Shown here in pieces: positions 30,104 through 38,082 of a stretch of 64,000 nucleotides of DNA. The stretch is taken from assembly GCF_030296675.1 (NCBI RefSeq), contig NZ_AP027736.1, positions 1,054,001 to 1,118,000 of the forward strand. Direction: 5' to 3'. Under the pieces are notes generated by a model that searched no databases, was not told the DNA's origin, and saw nothing but the letters and a program-made list of their open reading frames with translations. The position numbers were made by a program, and so were the translations under genes. Source of the DNA: Demequina sediminis. GTDB lineage: Bacteria; Actinomycetota; Actinomycetes; Actinomycetales; Demequinaceae. Each line of letters starts with the position of its first letter. Position 1 is the first letter of the stretch.

Positions 30104-30188
30104 GCTCGTGCCTCGTGGTCTCCCTCCGAGTTCCTCTGGCGGGGGAAGTCCGCCAGAGCGATCCGGGAGGAGGCCACGAGGCACGAGC
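30104..30188 (-). repeat. Two-part long inverted repeat between mraZ and rsmH
   Basis: The outer arms GCTCGTGCCTCGTGG (30104-30118) and CCACGAGGCACGAGC (30174-30188) are perfectly complementary over 15 bp. Inside, CTCTGGCGG (30134-30142) and CCGCCAGAG (30150-30158) form a second perfect 9 bp stem with a 7-base loop; CCTCC/GGAGG tracts could extend the outer stem. The RNA would fold into one long hairpin that starts 2 bp after the mraZ stop and ends about 35 bp before the rsmH start. There is no T run on either side, so it is not a classical terminator; an attenuator, processing or stability element is possible. Confidence 0.75.
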
Positions 30189-30190
30189 CC

Positions 30191-30658
30191 CTACATGTCG
30201 TCGAAAATCTCTGCGGCGGTCTCCGCGTAGGCGTCCTCGCCCGCCTCGAGGTAGTCCTCCCACTTCTGGGCGTCCCACACCTCGACCCGGGAACCCATGC
30301 CGACCACGGCGACCTCGCGCTCGAGCCCCGCGTAACGGCGCAGGGGCTGCGACAAGAGGATCCGTCCCTGCTTGTCGGGGATGTCGTCGCTCGCGTGCCC
30401 CAGGAAGCTGCGCAGGTAGTCGCGCGCGGCCTTGTTCTCGAGCGGGGCCCGGCGCAGCCGGTCGTGGATGTGCGCGAACTCGTCGAGCGGGAAGAGGAAC
30501 ACGCAACGGTCGAGTCCTCGCGTCGCGACGAGTCCCGAGGCGAGCCTGCCGCGGAACTTCGCGGGCAGGATCAGGCGGCCCTTGTCGTCGAGACGCGGCG
30601 TGAAGGTGCCGAGGAAGACGCCGGTCGGGCCCAGCCCGAGCGTCGCGGTGTCCGACAT
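30191..30658 (-). CDS. mraZ: Division cluster regulator MraZ
   Basis: AbrB-fold DNA-binding protein, first gene of the dcw cluster and usually a repressor of it. From ATG 30658 (GGAGGGGAGGG just upstream) about 155 residues. Two SpoVT/AbrB repeats: VFLGTFTPRLDDKGRLILPA with KFRGRLASGLVATRG, and DDIPDKQGRILLSQPLRRYA with VVGMGSRVEVWDAQKWEDY. Many MraZ proteins begin at the FLGT motif; here a GTG exists at that position, so a shorter start about 12 codons in is possible. Three 10 bp repeats matching MraZ sites lie immediately upstream. Confidence 0.94.
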   Translation of the reverse strand: MSDTATLGLGPTGVFLGTFTPRLDDKGRLILPAKFRGRLASGLVATRGLDRCVFLFPLDEFAHIHDRLRRAPLENKAARDYLRSFLGHASDDIPDKQGRILLSQPLRRYAGLEREVAVVGMGSRVEVWDAQKWEDYLEAGEDAYAETAAEIFDDM

Positions 30659-30692
30659 CGGCCCTCCCCTCCGGCTCCCGGCCTCTCCCGAT

Positions 30693-30723
30693 GTCCCCAC
30701 TTTACTCCACTTTGCTCCACAAA
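30693..30723 (-). promoter_or_regulatory. MraZ-binding direct repeats
   Basis: On the mraZ strand the DNA reads TTTGTGGAGC, AAAGTGGAGT, AAAGTGGGGA: three direct repeats with exact 10 bp spacing, 35-65 bp before the mraZ start. MraZ is known to bind TGGGN-like repeats separated by 5 bp in other bacteria, and these fit that rule (TGGAG, TGGAG, TGGGG). Autoregulation of the dcw cluster is therefore likely. The divergent moxR start lies about 140 bp further on. Confidence 0.75.
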
Positions 30724-30859
30724 TCTCGGTTCCGGGGCGAAATGTGGCGCAGATATGGATATATCCCCAGGCAAAGACGCGACGATGCGGTGGAGGGATT
30801 TGGCCGATCCCGGAGCGTCATGCGTCAACTAGGCTCGGACCAAGGGAAGAGGGGTACCC

Positions 30860-31855
30860 ATGACGATGACCGTCCCGACCACCGAGGAACTCGCGGAGGT
30901 GGCCGACCTCGCCCGGCGCGTGCGCGCTCAGCTCGACACGGTCCTGTCCGGACTCGACGACGCAATCGACGCCACGCTCGCGACGGTGCTCGCGGAGGGC
31001 CACCTGCTCCTCGAGGACGTGCCGGGGGTCGGCAAGACCACCCTGGCTCGCGCGTTGGGCAGGGCGGTCGACGCGAGCGTGGGACGCATCCAATTCACGC
31101 CCGACCTGCTGCCCTCTGACGTCACGGGCGTGAGCATCTACCGCGCGGACGACCACTCCTTCGAGTTCCGCCCCGGACCCGTGTTCGCGAACATCGTGGT
31201 CGCGGACGAGATCAACCGCGCGTCGCCGAAGACCCAGGCCGCGCTACTCGAGTCGATGCAGGAGCGCTCCGTGACCGTCGACGGGGCGACGCGGGCGCTG
31301 CCCGCCCCCTTCCTCGTGGTGGCCACGCAGAACCCGGTCGACATGGAGGGCACCTACCCGTTGCCCGAGGCGCAGCGTGACCGCTTCATGACACGCATCG
31401 CGGTCGGCTATCCGTCGGGTGCCGACGAGCTCGCGATGCTCGAGTCCCACGACGGGCACGACCCCCTCGGAGACGTGGTGCCCGTCACCAGCGCCGCCGC
31501 ACTCACCCGCGCGATCTCCGTGGTGCGCCGCGTGTACGCTTCCACCGCAGTAAAGCAGTACATCGTCGCGGTGGTGCGTGGCACCCGCGCCAGCGCCGAC
31601 CTGCGGCTGGGAGCCTCACCTCGCGCCTCGCTTCAGCTGCTCGCCGCGTGCAAGGCACGCGCCGCGATGCTGGGGCGGGACCACGTCCTGCCCGACGACG
31701 TCAAGTCGCTCGCCGTCCCCGTCCTCGCGCACCGGGTCATCCCCGCGGCCCAGGCACGGGCGGCGGGACGCAGCGCCGAGCAGATCGTCGCCGACGTCGT
31801 GAGCCAGGTCGCCGTCCCGACGGCACGCGAGCCCGAGCCCCTGCGCCGAGGATGA
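30860..31855 (+). CDS. MoxR-family AAA+ ATPase
   Basis: A chaperone-like ATPase of 331 residues. Walker A EDVPGVGKTTLARALG near residue 55, Walker B VVADEINRASPKTQAALLES, sensor region ATQNPVDMEGTYPLPEAQRD and arginine-rich RFMTRIAVGYP. These are diagnostic of the MoxR subfamily. ATG 30860 has an AAGGGAAGAGGGG ribosome site; ATG 30866 is an alternative. Its stop overlaps the DUF58 start (ATGA). MoxR-DUF58-transglutaminase operons occur widely and are thought to assemble or activate a cell-surface protein complex; the substrate here is unknown. It is divergent from mraZ. Confidence 0.94.
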   Translation: MTMTVPTTEELAEVADLARRVRAQLDTVLSGLDDAIDATLATVLAEGHLLLEDVPGVGKTTLARALGRAVDASVGRIQFTPDLLPSDVTGVSIYRADDHSFEFRPGPVFANIVVADEINRASPKTQAALLESMQERSVTVDGATRALPAPFLVVATQNPVDMEGTYPLPEAQRDRFMTRIAVGYPSGADELAMLESHDGHDPLGDVVPVTSAAALTRAISVVRRVYASTAVKQYIVAVVRGTRASADLRLGASPRASLQLLAACKARAAMLGRDHVLPDDVKSLAVPVLAHRVIPAAQARAAGRSAEQIVADVVSQVAVPTAREPEPLRRG

Positions 31856-33108
31856 CGGCACGCGGCGAGGTCGACGGCCCCCATCACGGGGCCGAGACCA
31901 CGGTGTCGCCCCGCGGGATCGGCCTGATCGCCGCCGGCGTGGCCCTCCTCGCTGTCGGGATCGGCTTCGCGTCGGCTCCGCTCGTCCTGATCGGCGCGAC
32001 TGCCCTCGCCGCCGTCGGGGTGTCCGCGGCGTGGATCGCGCTGCACGCTCTCGCGCTGCGGCGCCGGGTCACCGCGGTGACCCGCGAGGTCGTGCCCGGC
32101 ACCCTCAGCGCGGGAACGGCGGGCGAGGTGACCGTGAGCGTGGGACTGGGCGGCGGGCTCGCTCGTTCCCTGCGGCTGCGCGAGCAGGCGGCCGCGGAAC
32201 TCACCGGCGGCGACGCGACGCGCGCCGTGATCTCTCGCCGCCCACGCGCGATCGAGTTGCGCTACGCGCTGTCGCCCGTGCGCCGAGGGCGGTGGCTGCT
32301 CGGGCCCGCGCTGGCCCGTTCCGCGGATCCGTTCGGACTCGCGTGGAGCGACCGGGCGCTGGGCGAGGCGCGCCAGGTCACGGTCTGGCCCCGGGTCGTC
32401 GACCTTGCCGCGAGCGCGGGAGAGCTCATGGGCTCGGCGGATCGCGCCCATGCGGGCGCCCGCACCCCTGCCGCGGACGACGCCTCGCTGCGCGACTACC
32501 GCGACGGTGACGACCTCCGACGGGTCCACTGGGCGTCGTCGGCGCGCCGCGGGACCTTGGTCGTGCGCTCCGAGGAGCAACAGGGGCGCACGACCGCGAC
32601 GGTCCTCCTGGCGCTGCCACCCTCCCGCGGCGCGCTCGAGTGGGCCATCTCCGCCGCCGCGTCGGTCGCGCTGTCCGTCATCGAGGCGGGCCACCCCGTT
32701 CGCCTCATCGCCGGCGCACAGGAGAGCGGCACACTGGACGCCTTTGGCCGCGCCGCCGACGGCGCGCGCGTGCGGCTGCTCGACTCGACCGTGGATCTCC
32801 AGGCGCCCGCCAGCACCACCGAGTCGGACCGCCTCCTGGTGGCCGGCGCGGCACGGATTGATCCCGGTCACCGCGACGTGGTCGTCGCGGTGATGGAACC
32901 GGCGGGGAGCACGGCCGTCACCGCGCTCGCGCGCCTGGGCGAGGGCGGCCGCGCGTGGGCGATGGTGCGCTCCTCGCTCGCCGCGCGCGCGAGGGCGGAA
33001 CGCACCGTGGAACAGCTCCGTGCCGCCGGGTGGCACGCGATCCACACTCTCGAGCCCGAGCCGATCGAATCCGCGTGGGCACGCCTGCTCGCGGAGGCCG
33101 CCGCATGA
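31852..33108 (+). CDS. DUF58 domain membrane protein
   Basis: About 418 residues. Two N-terminal hydrophobic helices (IGLIAAGVALLAVGIGFA and LVLIGATALAAVGVSAAWI) are followed by a cytoplasmic part. The DUF58 signature is present: LRDYRDGDDLRRVHWASSAR, then GTLVVRSEEQQGRTTA, near residues 215-245. The following region resembles a von Willebrand A-like fold without a clear MIDAS. DUF58 proteins partner MoxR ATPases. Start ATG 31852 overlaps moxR and its stop overlaps the transglutaminase start, both as ATGA, so the operon is translationally coupled. Intact. Confidence 0.92.
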   Translation: MTARGEVDGPHHGAETTVSPRGIGLIAAGVALLAVGIGFASAPLVLIGATALAAVGVSAAWIALHALALRRRVTAVTREVVPGTLSAGTAGEVTVSVGLGGGLARSLRLREQAAAELTGGDATRAVISRRPRAIELRYALSPVRRGRWLLGPALARSADPFGLAWSDRALGEARQVTVWPRVVDLAASAGELMGSADRAHAGARTPAADDASLRDYRDGDDLRRVHWASSARRGTLVVRSEEQQGRTTATVLLALPPSRGALEWAISAAASVALSVIEAGHPVRLIAGAQESGTLDAFGRAADGARVRLLDSTVDLQAPASTTESDRLLVAGAARIDPGHRDVVVAVMEPAGSTAVTALARLGEGGRAWAMVRSSLAARARAERTVEQLRAAGWHAIHTLEPEPIESAWARLLAEAAA

Positions 33109-35249
33109 ACGCGCCGTGGCGCCTCATCGCCACCCCGCTCGTGGCCCTCGCGGTGGCGCTCGGCCTGGGCGGGCTCTCGGGCCTCGTGGTGTTCGGGTCG
33201 TGGCTGTCCTCGCTTGCGGCTGTGCTCGGTGCCACGGCCGCGATCGTTGTCATTGCGCGTGCAGCGACCGGGCGGCCGTTCCTGCCCACCGTCGTGGGGC
33301 TCGTCTGCGGAGCGTGGCTGCTGATGGTTGCCTTCGTGCCCGGCCCCGAGGGTGGTCGCACCTGGATCCCCACCCCTCGGCGCTCGAGGGCGTTCGCGCG
33401 GTCGCGGCGGAGGCCGTGCGCTACGCGGCCGACACCGTCGCTCCCGCCGAGGTCTCCCCGCGCTCGCCGCCGCGATCACCGCGGGGGCGCTCGCGCTCTT
33501 CCTGCTGGTGGACGCCGTCGCGGTCGGCGCGGGATTCGCCGCATCGGCCGGCTTCCTCCTGGTGGTGCCGTGGCTGCCCGCTCTCACGCTCGAGCGCCGC
33601 ATCCCCACCCTCGCGCTGCTCGGCGCCCTCGCGGCGTGGCTCGGGGTCGTCGCCCTGTCCCGGCGGATCGACGCGGGACCGTGGCGATCCCGTGACCGCG
33701 CGGGCGCGCCCGCGGCACCCGCAGCCGCGGCCGCGGTAGCCGCGACGCTGCTGCTCGCGTCGATCACGGCGCCGCTCGCCGTGGGCGGACCCGGCTGGGG
33801 TGCCGCCCCCGCATTGCGCTCCCCGACTCGCTCGGCGGCGCCTCGCGACTCGACCTCGACATCGACCTGCGCGAGTCACTGAACGGTCGCTCGACGTCCC
33901 CCGTGCTCAGCTACACCTCGACGGGAGGGCGCGTGGACGTGCTCCGCGCGTACTCCTTCGACACGTTTGACGGCAACCGATGGGACCGCGAGAGCGGCGG
34001 AGAGACCGTGCCCGCGACAGGCGTGCTGTGGCCCGAGCCCTTTGACGGCTGGATCGAGGGCGAGTCGAGCTTCCTCACGATCAGCACCACGGACCTCAGC
34101 GAGTCCCGCCTGCCCATCCCCGCGGCGCCGCGGTCGATCACCGCGGCGGCAGGCTGGGTCTACGACCGCTCGACGGACGAGGTGGTGTCGGACTCCCCCT
34201 CGGGCACACGCGGACTGCAGTACTCGGTGCGGCAATCGACGGACTTCCACTCCGAGGAGGCCCTGCGCGCCGCCGAGGAACTCATCGCGGCGGGAGGCGA
34301 CGAGGCGGTCCCTGCCCGCTACAGGGAACTACCGGATGGCATCGACGTCGAAGGACTCCGCACGGTGGCGACGGCCTTGACGGCCAGCGCGACGGACCGC
34401 TACGAGTCGGCCCTCGCGCTGCAGGAGTACCTGCGCGGGCCGGGCTTCGTGTACGACACGCAGGTCTCGCCGTCGGGCGACGATGCCGTGACGACGTTCC
34501 TCGAGACGCGACGGGGATACTGCGTCCAGTTCGCGACGGCGATGACCGTCATGGCGCGCACGCTCGACATCCCCGCGCGACTCGCGGTCGGCTTCCTGGG
34601 AGGAAGCGAGAACGTTCCCGGCGAGTACGTGGTGCGCGGGCGCGACGCGCATGCGTGGCCGGAACTGTACTTCCCCGGCCACGGCTGGGTGCGCTTCGAG
34701 CCCACGCCCTCCGTGCAGACGGGAGCGCGACCGCCGTACGCCGAGCCGGCGGAGGCTCCCGAGCCCGTCGTTCCCGACGTGCGCGACACCGCACGGCCCA
34801 CGACCGCGCCCGAACCGGTCCTGCCGACGACCGCGCCCACGGCCTCCCCCACGCCGACCCCCGCTGACGAGGGCGGATTCCCGTGGCTCGCGGTCGGGAC
34901 AGGTGCGCTCGTCCTCGCGGCGGTCGCGGTCGGGTGGGCGCGACGACGATCCGGCGCCGGACCCGTCCGGGACGCGGAGGACGCGTGGGCGCTTCTGCGC
35001 ACGAGACTCGGAGCACGCGCGGGAGACGACGCCCTCACTCCCGCCGAGACCGAGCGCGCGATCCTCGACGGCGGGCCCGAGCTAGGCGCCGAGGCTCGCG
35101 AGGCGCTCGGCCTGCTGCGCGTGGCGGTCGAGCGTCAGCGGTACGCGCCACGGGGCGAGAATGGCGCCGATGCCCCGCTGCGCGCGTGGGTCGATGTCGT
35201 GTCGACGGCGGCGCGCGAGGCGGAGCGGGCAGCCGGGACGCGAAAGTAG
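33105..35249 (+). CDS. TgpA-like membrane transglutaminase (three frameshifts)
   Basis: Predicted membrane protein with a periplasm-facing transglutaminase-like domain. ATG 33105 gives several hydrophobic helices (LVALAVALGLGGLSGLVV and others). Frame is lost at C runs 33373-33376, 33456-33459 and 33806-33810; between them the other frames read LEGVRAVAAEAVRYAADTVA, then LAAAITAGALALFLLVDAV, then IALPDSLGGASRLDLDIDL. The last frame is long and carries the catalytic core TRRGYCVQFATAMTVMART (Cys), GRDAHAWPELYFPGHGW (His) and FEPTPS, then one more helix and a DUF4129-like tail. Joined length about 715 residues, normal for the family. Third gene of the moxR operon. The breaks are probably lost bases. 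Confidence 0.88.
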
Positions 35250-35277
35250 GGCGTTCGCCTCAAGGCCGCTCTGCGCG

Positions 35278-35358
35278 GCGCCCACCTAGAGGTCGCCCTG
35301 CACGATGCCCTCTTAGAGGTCGCCCTGCTCGGCGCCCACCTAGAGGTCGCCCTGCTCC
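35278..35358. repeat. Three 27 bp tandem repeats over the DUF3040 stop
   Basis: Three adjacent 27 bp units start at 35278, 35305 and 35332. All share TAGAGGTCGCCCTGC; the first and third are nearly identical and the second differs at the GATGCCCTC part. On the DUF3040 strand the first unit encodes the end of the gene (QGDL then TAG). Because 27 is a multiple of three, the two further units repeat the same frame and each ends in a stop (TAA, then TAG). The repeat lies in the gap between the convergent transglutaminase and DUF3040 genes. Confidence 0.8.
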
Positions 35359-35714
35359 CTGCGCTTGTCGAAGCGCTCCTCGACGCGCGACATGAAGCCC
35401 TTGTCGCTCTTGCGTCGATGCGTTCCGGAGCCGGAGGCCTTGGCCGCGGGGGCCGAAGCGGACGGTCGGGGCGCGAGCACGGCCCACATGGCGGCAGCGA
35501 GCATCACGGCGAAGCCGGCCACGCCCACGATCATCATCTGGGTGACCGCACCGGTGACGACGATCCCGAGACCCGCCACGACACCGATTCCGGCCCACAC
35601 GTAGAGTCCGCGCGGGCGAGAGCCACGCGCCATCGCGGAACCGAGCTTAGGGTCAGAGCCGAGGTCCCTCTCCAACTGCTCGAGCACGCGCTGCTCGTAT
35701 TCCGACAGCGGCAT
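35340..35714 (-). CDS. DUF3040 family membrane protein
   Basis: A 124-residue actinobacterial protein. ATG 35714 (AAGGGAGG upstream) gives the family start MPLSEYEQRVLEQLERDLGS. Two membrane helices follow: GLYVWAGIGVVAGLGIVV and MIVGVAGFAVMLAAAMWAVL. The tail is basic, ending SRVEERFDKRREQGDL. The function is unknown; in many actinobacteria it lies near mraZ or dinB. The 3' end is embedded in a three-copy tandem repeat with extra in-frame stop codons. It faces the transglutaminase gene. Confidence 0.9.
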   Translation of the reverse strand: MPLSEYEQRVLEQLERDLGSDPKLGSAMARGSRPRGLYVWAGIGVVAGLGIVVTGAVTQMMIVGVAGFAVMLAAAMWAVLAPRPSASAPAAKASGSGTHRRKSDKGFMSRVEERFDKRREQGDL

Positions 35715-35797
35715 CGCGCCCTCCCTTCGGTGCACCGTGTGGTCCAGTCTATCCGCCACGCGGCGGTCGTACCAGACCAGCGTCTAGGGTGAGGCTC

Positions 35798-36577
35798 ATG
35801 CCTCGCCTGCGGACCGACCGCGTCGCTCCCGACGTGCCCCGCGATGTCGACTTCGACATCGCCACTGGCGTGGCGTCACTTCGCGACGATCCTGATGGGA
35901 CAACGTCTCTGTGGGTCAACGGAGTTCCCAGTTCACCGCTGCACCCCGATCCCGAGTTTCTCGCATTCGAGTACATGCGCCACATGTCGGCCATCGTCGA
36001 CGCGTGGTCCCCGCCGCCGCGCATGCTCGCTCTTCACGTGGGGGCCGCGGCCTGTACGCTCCCCCGCCACCTCGCGCACCGGTTCCCCGACTCCGGGCAC
36101 ATCGCGGTCGATGTCGATGCGACGCTGCCCGAACTCGTGCGCACCTGGTGGGACCTGCCTCGCGCGCCGCGATTGCGGATCAGGGCGCAGGACGGCCTGG
36201 AGGTGTTGGCGTCGCGGCGCGACGAGAGCGTCGACCTCATCATCCGCGATGCCTTCGCCGGAGACTCCACCCCCGCTCACCTCACGGACGCCGCATGGTG
36301 GAGGCACGCGGCGCGTGTCCTGAGGCCGGGAGGGCTCGTGCTCGCGAATGTGGGGACGCGTCCCGGCGCGCGGGATGCCGAGGAGGACGCGGCGGCCGCC
36401 ATAGAGGCCTTCGGTGCGACCCTCGCGGTGGCCGAGCATGCGGTGCTCAAGCGGCGCAGGCGAGGGAACGTGGTGCTCGCCGCGGTGCGCGCGGGCTCAC
36501 TGGACGAGTCCGCGCTGCGGCGTTACGCCGCATCGGCGCCCCTGCCCACCGGCGTGAGCGGCGACTGGCGGGGCTAG
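35798..36577 (+). CDS. Spermidine-synthase-like methyltransferase-fold protein
   Basis: About 259 residues with a SAM or decarboxy-SAM binding Rossmann fold: MLALHVGAAACTLPRHLAHR, IAVDVDATLPELVRTWWD, RIRAQDGLEVLASRRDESVD, LIIRDAFAGDSTPAHLTD and ARVLRPGGLVLANVG. This order is typical of the spermidine synthase-like group in actinobacteria, most of which lack proof of polyamine activity. ATG 35798 is preferred over GTG 35789 since AGGGTGAGG lies in front. It stands alone, with a bidirectional-looking terminator behind it. The N-terminal tetramerisation strand pair of true SpeE is reduced, so the substrate is open. Confidence 0.78.
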   Translation: MPRLRTDRVAPDVPRDVDFDIATGVASLRDDPDGTTSLWVNGVPSSPLHPDPEFLAFEYMRHMSAIVDAWSPPPRMLALHVGAAACTLPRHLAHRFPDSGHIAVDVDATLPELVRTWWDLPRAPRLRIRAQDGLEVLASRRDESVDLIIRDAFAGDSTPAHLTDAAWWRHAARVLRPGGLVLANVGTRPGARDAEEDAAAAIEAFGATLAVAEHAVLKRRRRGNVVLAAVRAGSLDESALRRYAASAPLPTGVSGDWRG

Positions 36578-36618
36578 GCGGGCTGGGGCATCGTGCCCTC
36601 ACCCGCCCGGACATGACG

Positions 36619-36650
36619 AAGGCCGCCGCCCCTCACGGGACGACGGCCTT
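36619..36650. terminator. Hairpin between two convergent genes
   Basis: AAGGCCGCCG (36619-36628) pairs with CGACGGCCTT (36641-36650) with one mismatch, over a 12-base loop. It has AA on one flank and TT on the other, so it can act for both the spermidine-synthase-like gene and the cold-shock gene, whose stops lie 42 and 11 bp away. Confidence 0.7.
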
Positions 36651-36660
36651 GTCACGAGAA

Positions 36661-36864
36661 TCAGAGCGGGCGGACGTTCTCCGCCTGCGGACCCTTCGGA
36701 CCGGAGGTCACGTCGAACTCGACGCGCTGCGCCTCCTCGAGGGAGCGGTAACCATCCGTCTCGATCGCCGAGTAGTGGACGAAGACGTCGGCGCCGCCGC
36801 CGTCCTGGGCGATGAACCCATAGCCCTTCTCAGCGTTGAACCACTTCACAGAACCCTGCGCCAT
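36661..36864 (-). CDS. cspA: Cold-shock protein (CspA family)
   Basis: Single-stranded nucleic-acid chaperone of 67 residues. It starts [20 protein letters not shown] with RNP1 in KGYGFI, and RNP2 is VFVHYSAI; it ends [16 protein letters not shown]. All aromatic binding positions are present. ATG 36864 has AAGGAA about 8 bp before it. The 142 bp between this gene and the upstream PAC2 gene probably hold its own promoter and a long 5' leader, as is usual for csp genes. The symbol is generic; actinobacteria carry several copies. Confidence 0.95.
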   Translation of the reverse strand: MAQGSVKWFNAEKGYGFIAQDGGGADVFVHYSAIETDGYRSLEEAQRVEFDVTSGPKGPQAENVRPL

Positions 36865-37006
36865 GCCTGTATTTCCTTCACTTCTGCGCCCTGGACGGGA
36901 AGGCGGAACACCGTGTCCCACCTCGTCGCCGCAATGCCGCGTTCCCAGCCGTGAAGTCAGGTTCTTGCACACTACGTATCTGCAACCGGGTCCAGTGTGG
37001 CAGATT

Positions 37007-37927
37007 TCAGCCGCTCGTAGGGGGATCGCGCCGTTCTTGAGCAAGGAATTTCTCAAATTCGGCCGCAATCTCGTCTGCGGAGGGCAGTCCGCCCTCGAGC
37101 GGAAGGCCCTGTCCGCGCGCGTCGTGGAACGCGTCGTACTGGTTCTCGAGCGCGCTGACCAGCGCCTGGACGTCCTCGCTGTCGGAGAGCTGGCGCTCGA
37201 TTTCGTCGGTCGCGCGCTCGGCGGCCGCATCGAGCGCGCCGGGGTCCAGATCGAGGCCCGACAGGTCCTCGAGTCCCTCGAGGGCGCGCTGCGCCGCCTG
37301 GGGGTACGACGACTGTGCGAGATATTGCGGCACGTGCACGGCCACGTTGACGGCAGGCAGCCCCCACTGGCCAAACCTGTACTCGAGCAGGTTCTGGGCC
37401 GATGCCGGGACCGTCACCGTGCCGAACATCGACGGCAGGTCGGGCAACAGGTTCTGGTCCGTGCCGTGGATCGTGGCGGTGAGCTCGCGCGTGTGCGGCA
37501 CCGCCATCGGGATCCCGTGCGATCCCAGCGTGAGCGACACGCCCAGGCGATCGACGATTCCCCGCACCGCCGCGATGTAGCGCTCCCACAGGATGTCGGG
37601 CTCGAAGCCGTGGAGCAGGAGGTACGGCGACTCCGCCGCGTCACGCACCAGGTCGAGCGCGAGGTGGGGCTCGTCATACGACGTCCACTGGTTGACGGAG
37701 AACGTCATCTCCGGACGGCGCGAGCGGTAGTCGAGCAGCTGGTCGATGTCGAACGTGGCGACGCGGACCGGCTCGCCCATGTCGAGGAGATGCTGGGCCA
37801 CCAGGGCGCCCGCGCGCCCCGCATCCACGAATCCGCGCAGGGAGTGCACGAGCACCGCCTGCTCCGGTGCGGCATCGGCCCATGCCTGCACGCCCTCGGG
37901 TTCCCAACTGAGCAACGGTCTGTCCAT
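37007..37927 (-). CDS. PAC2 family protein
   Basis: About 306 residues of the PAC2 (proteasome assembly chaperone) fold. Motifs: [73 protein letters not shown] and [23 protein letters not shown] 37927 has AGGATGGAGA upstream; ATG 37945 would add six residues. The bacterial role is not established; members in actinobacteria are often retained whether or not a proteasome is present, and no proteasome gene is in this window. The C-terminal part is acidic and helical. Confidence 0.88.
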   Translation of the reverse strand: MDRPLLSWEPEGVQAWADAAPEQAVLVHSLRGFVDAGRAGALVAQHLLDMGEPVRVATFDIDQLLDYRSRRPEMTFSVNQWTSYDEPHLALDLVRDAAESPYLLLHGFEPDILWERYIAAVRGIVDRLGVSLTLGSHGIPMAVPHTRELTATIHGTDQNLLPDLPSMFGTVTVPASAQNLLEYRFGQWGLPAVNVAVHVPQYLAQSSYPQAAQRALEGLEDLSGLDLDPGALDAAAERATDEIERQLSDSEDVQALVSALENQYDAFHDARGQGLPLEGGLPSADEIAAEFEKFLAQERRDPPTSG

Positions 37928-38082
37928 GATTCTCCATCCTTCCATTCGCGCCGCGTCGGCGAGTGGCAATCTCGCCGTCCGCGAAACCCCCGGGCAACCG
38001 GTGCTACCGAGCACCCTTGCGGCGCGCGATAATGGGGGACTGTCCTGTTCCGGTCAACGCAGGGCGGGCGGAGGGTATGCCG

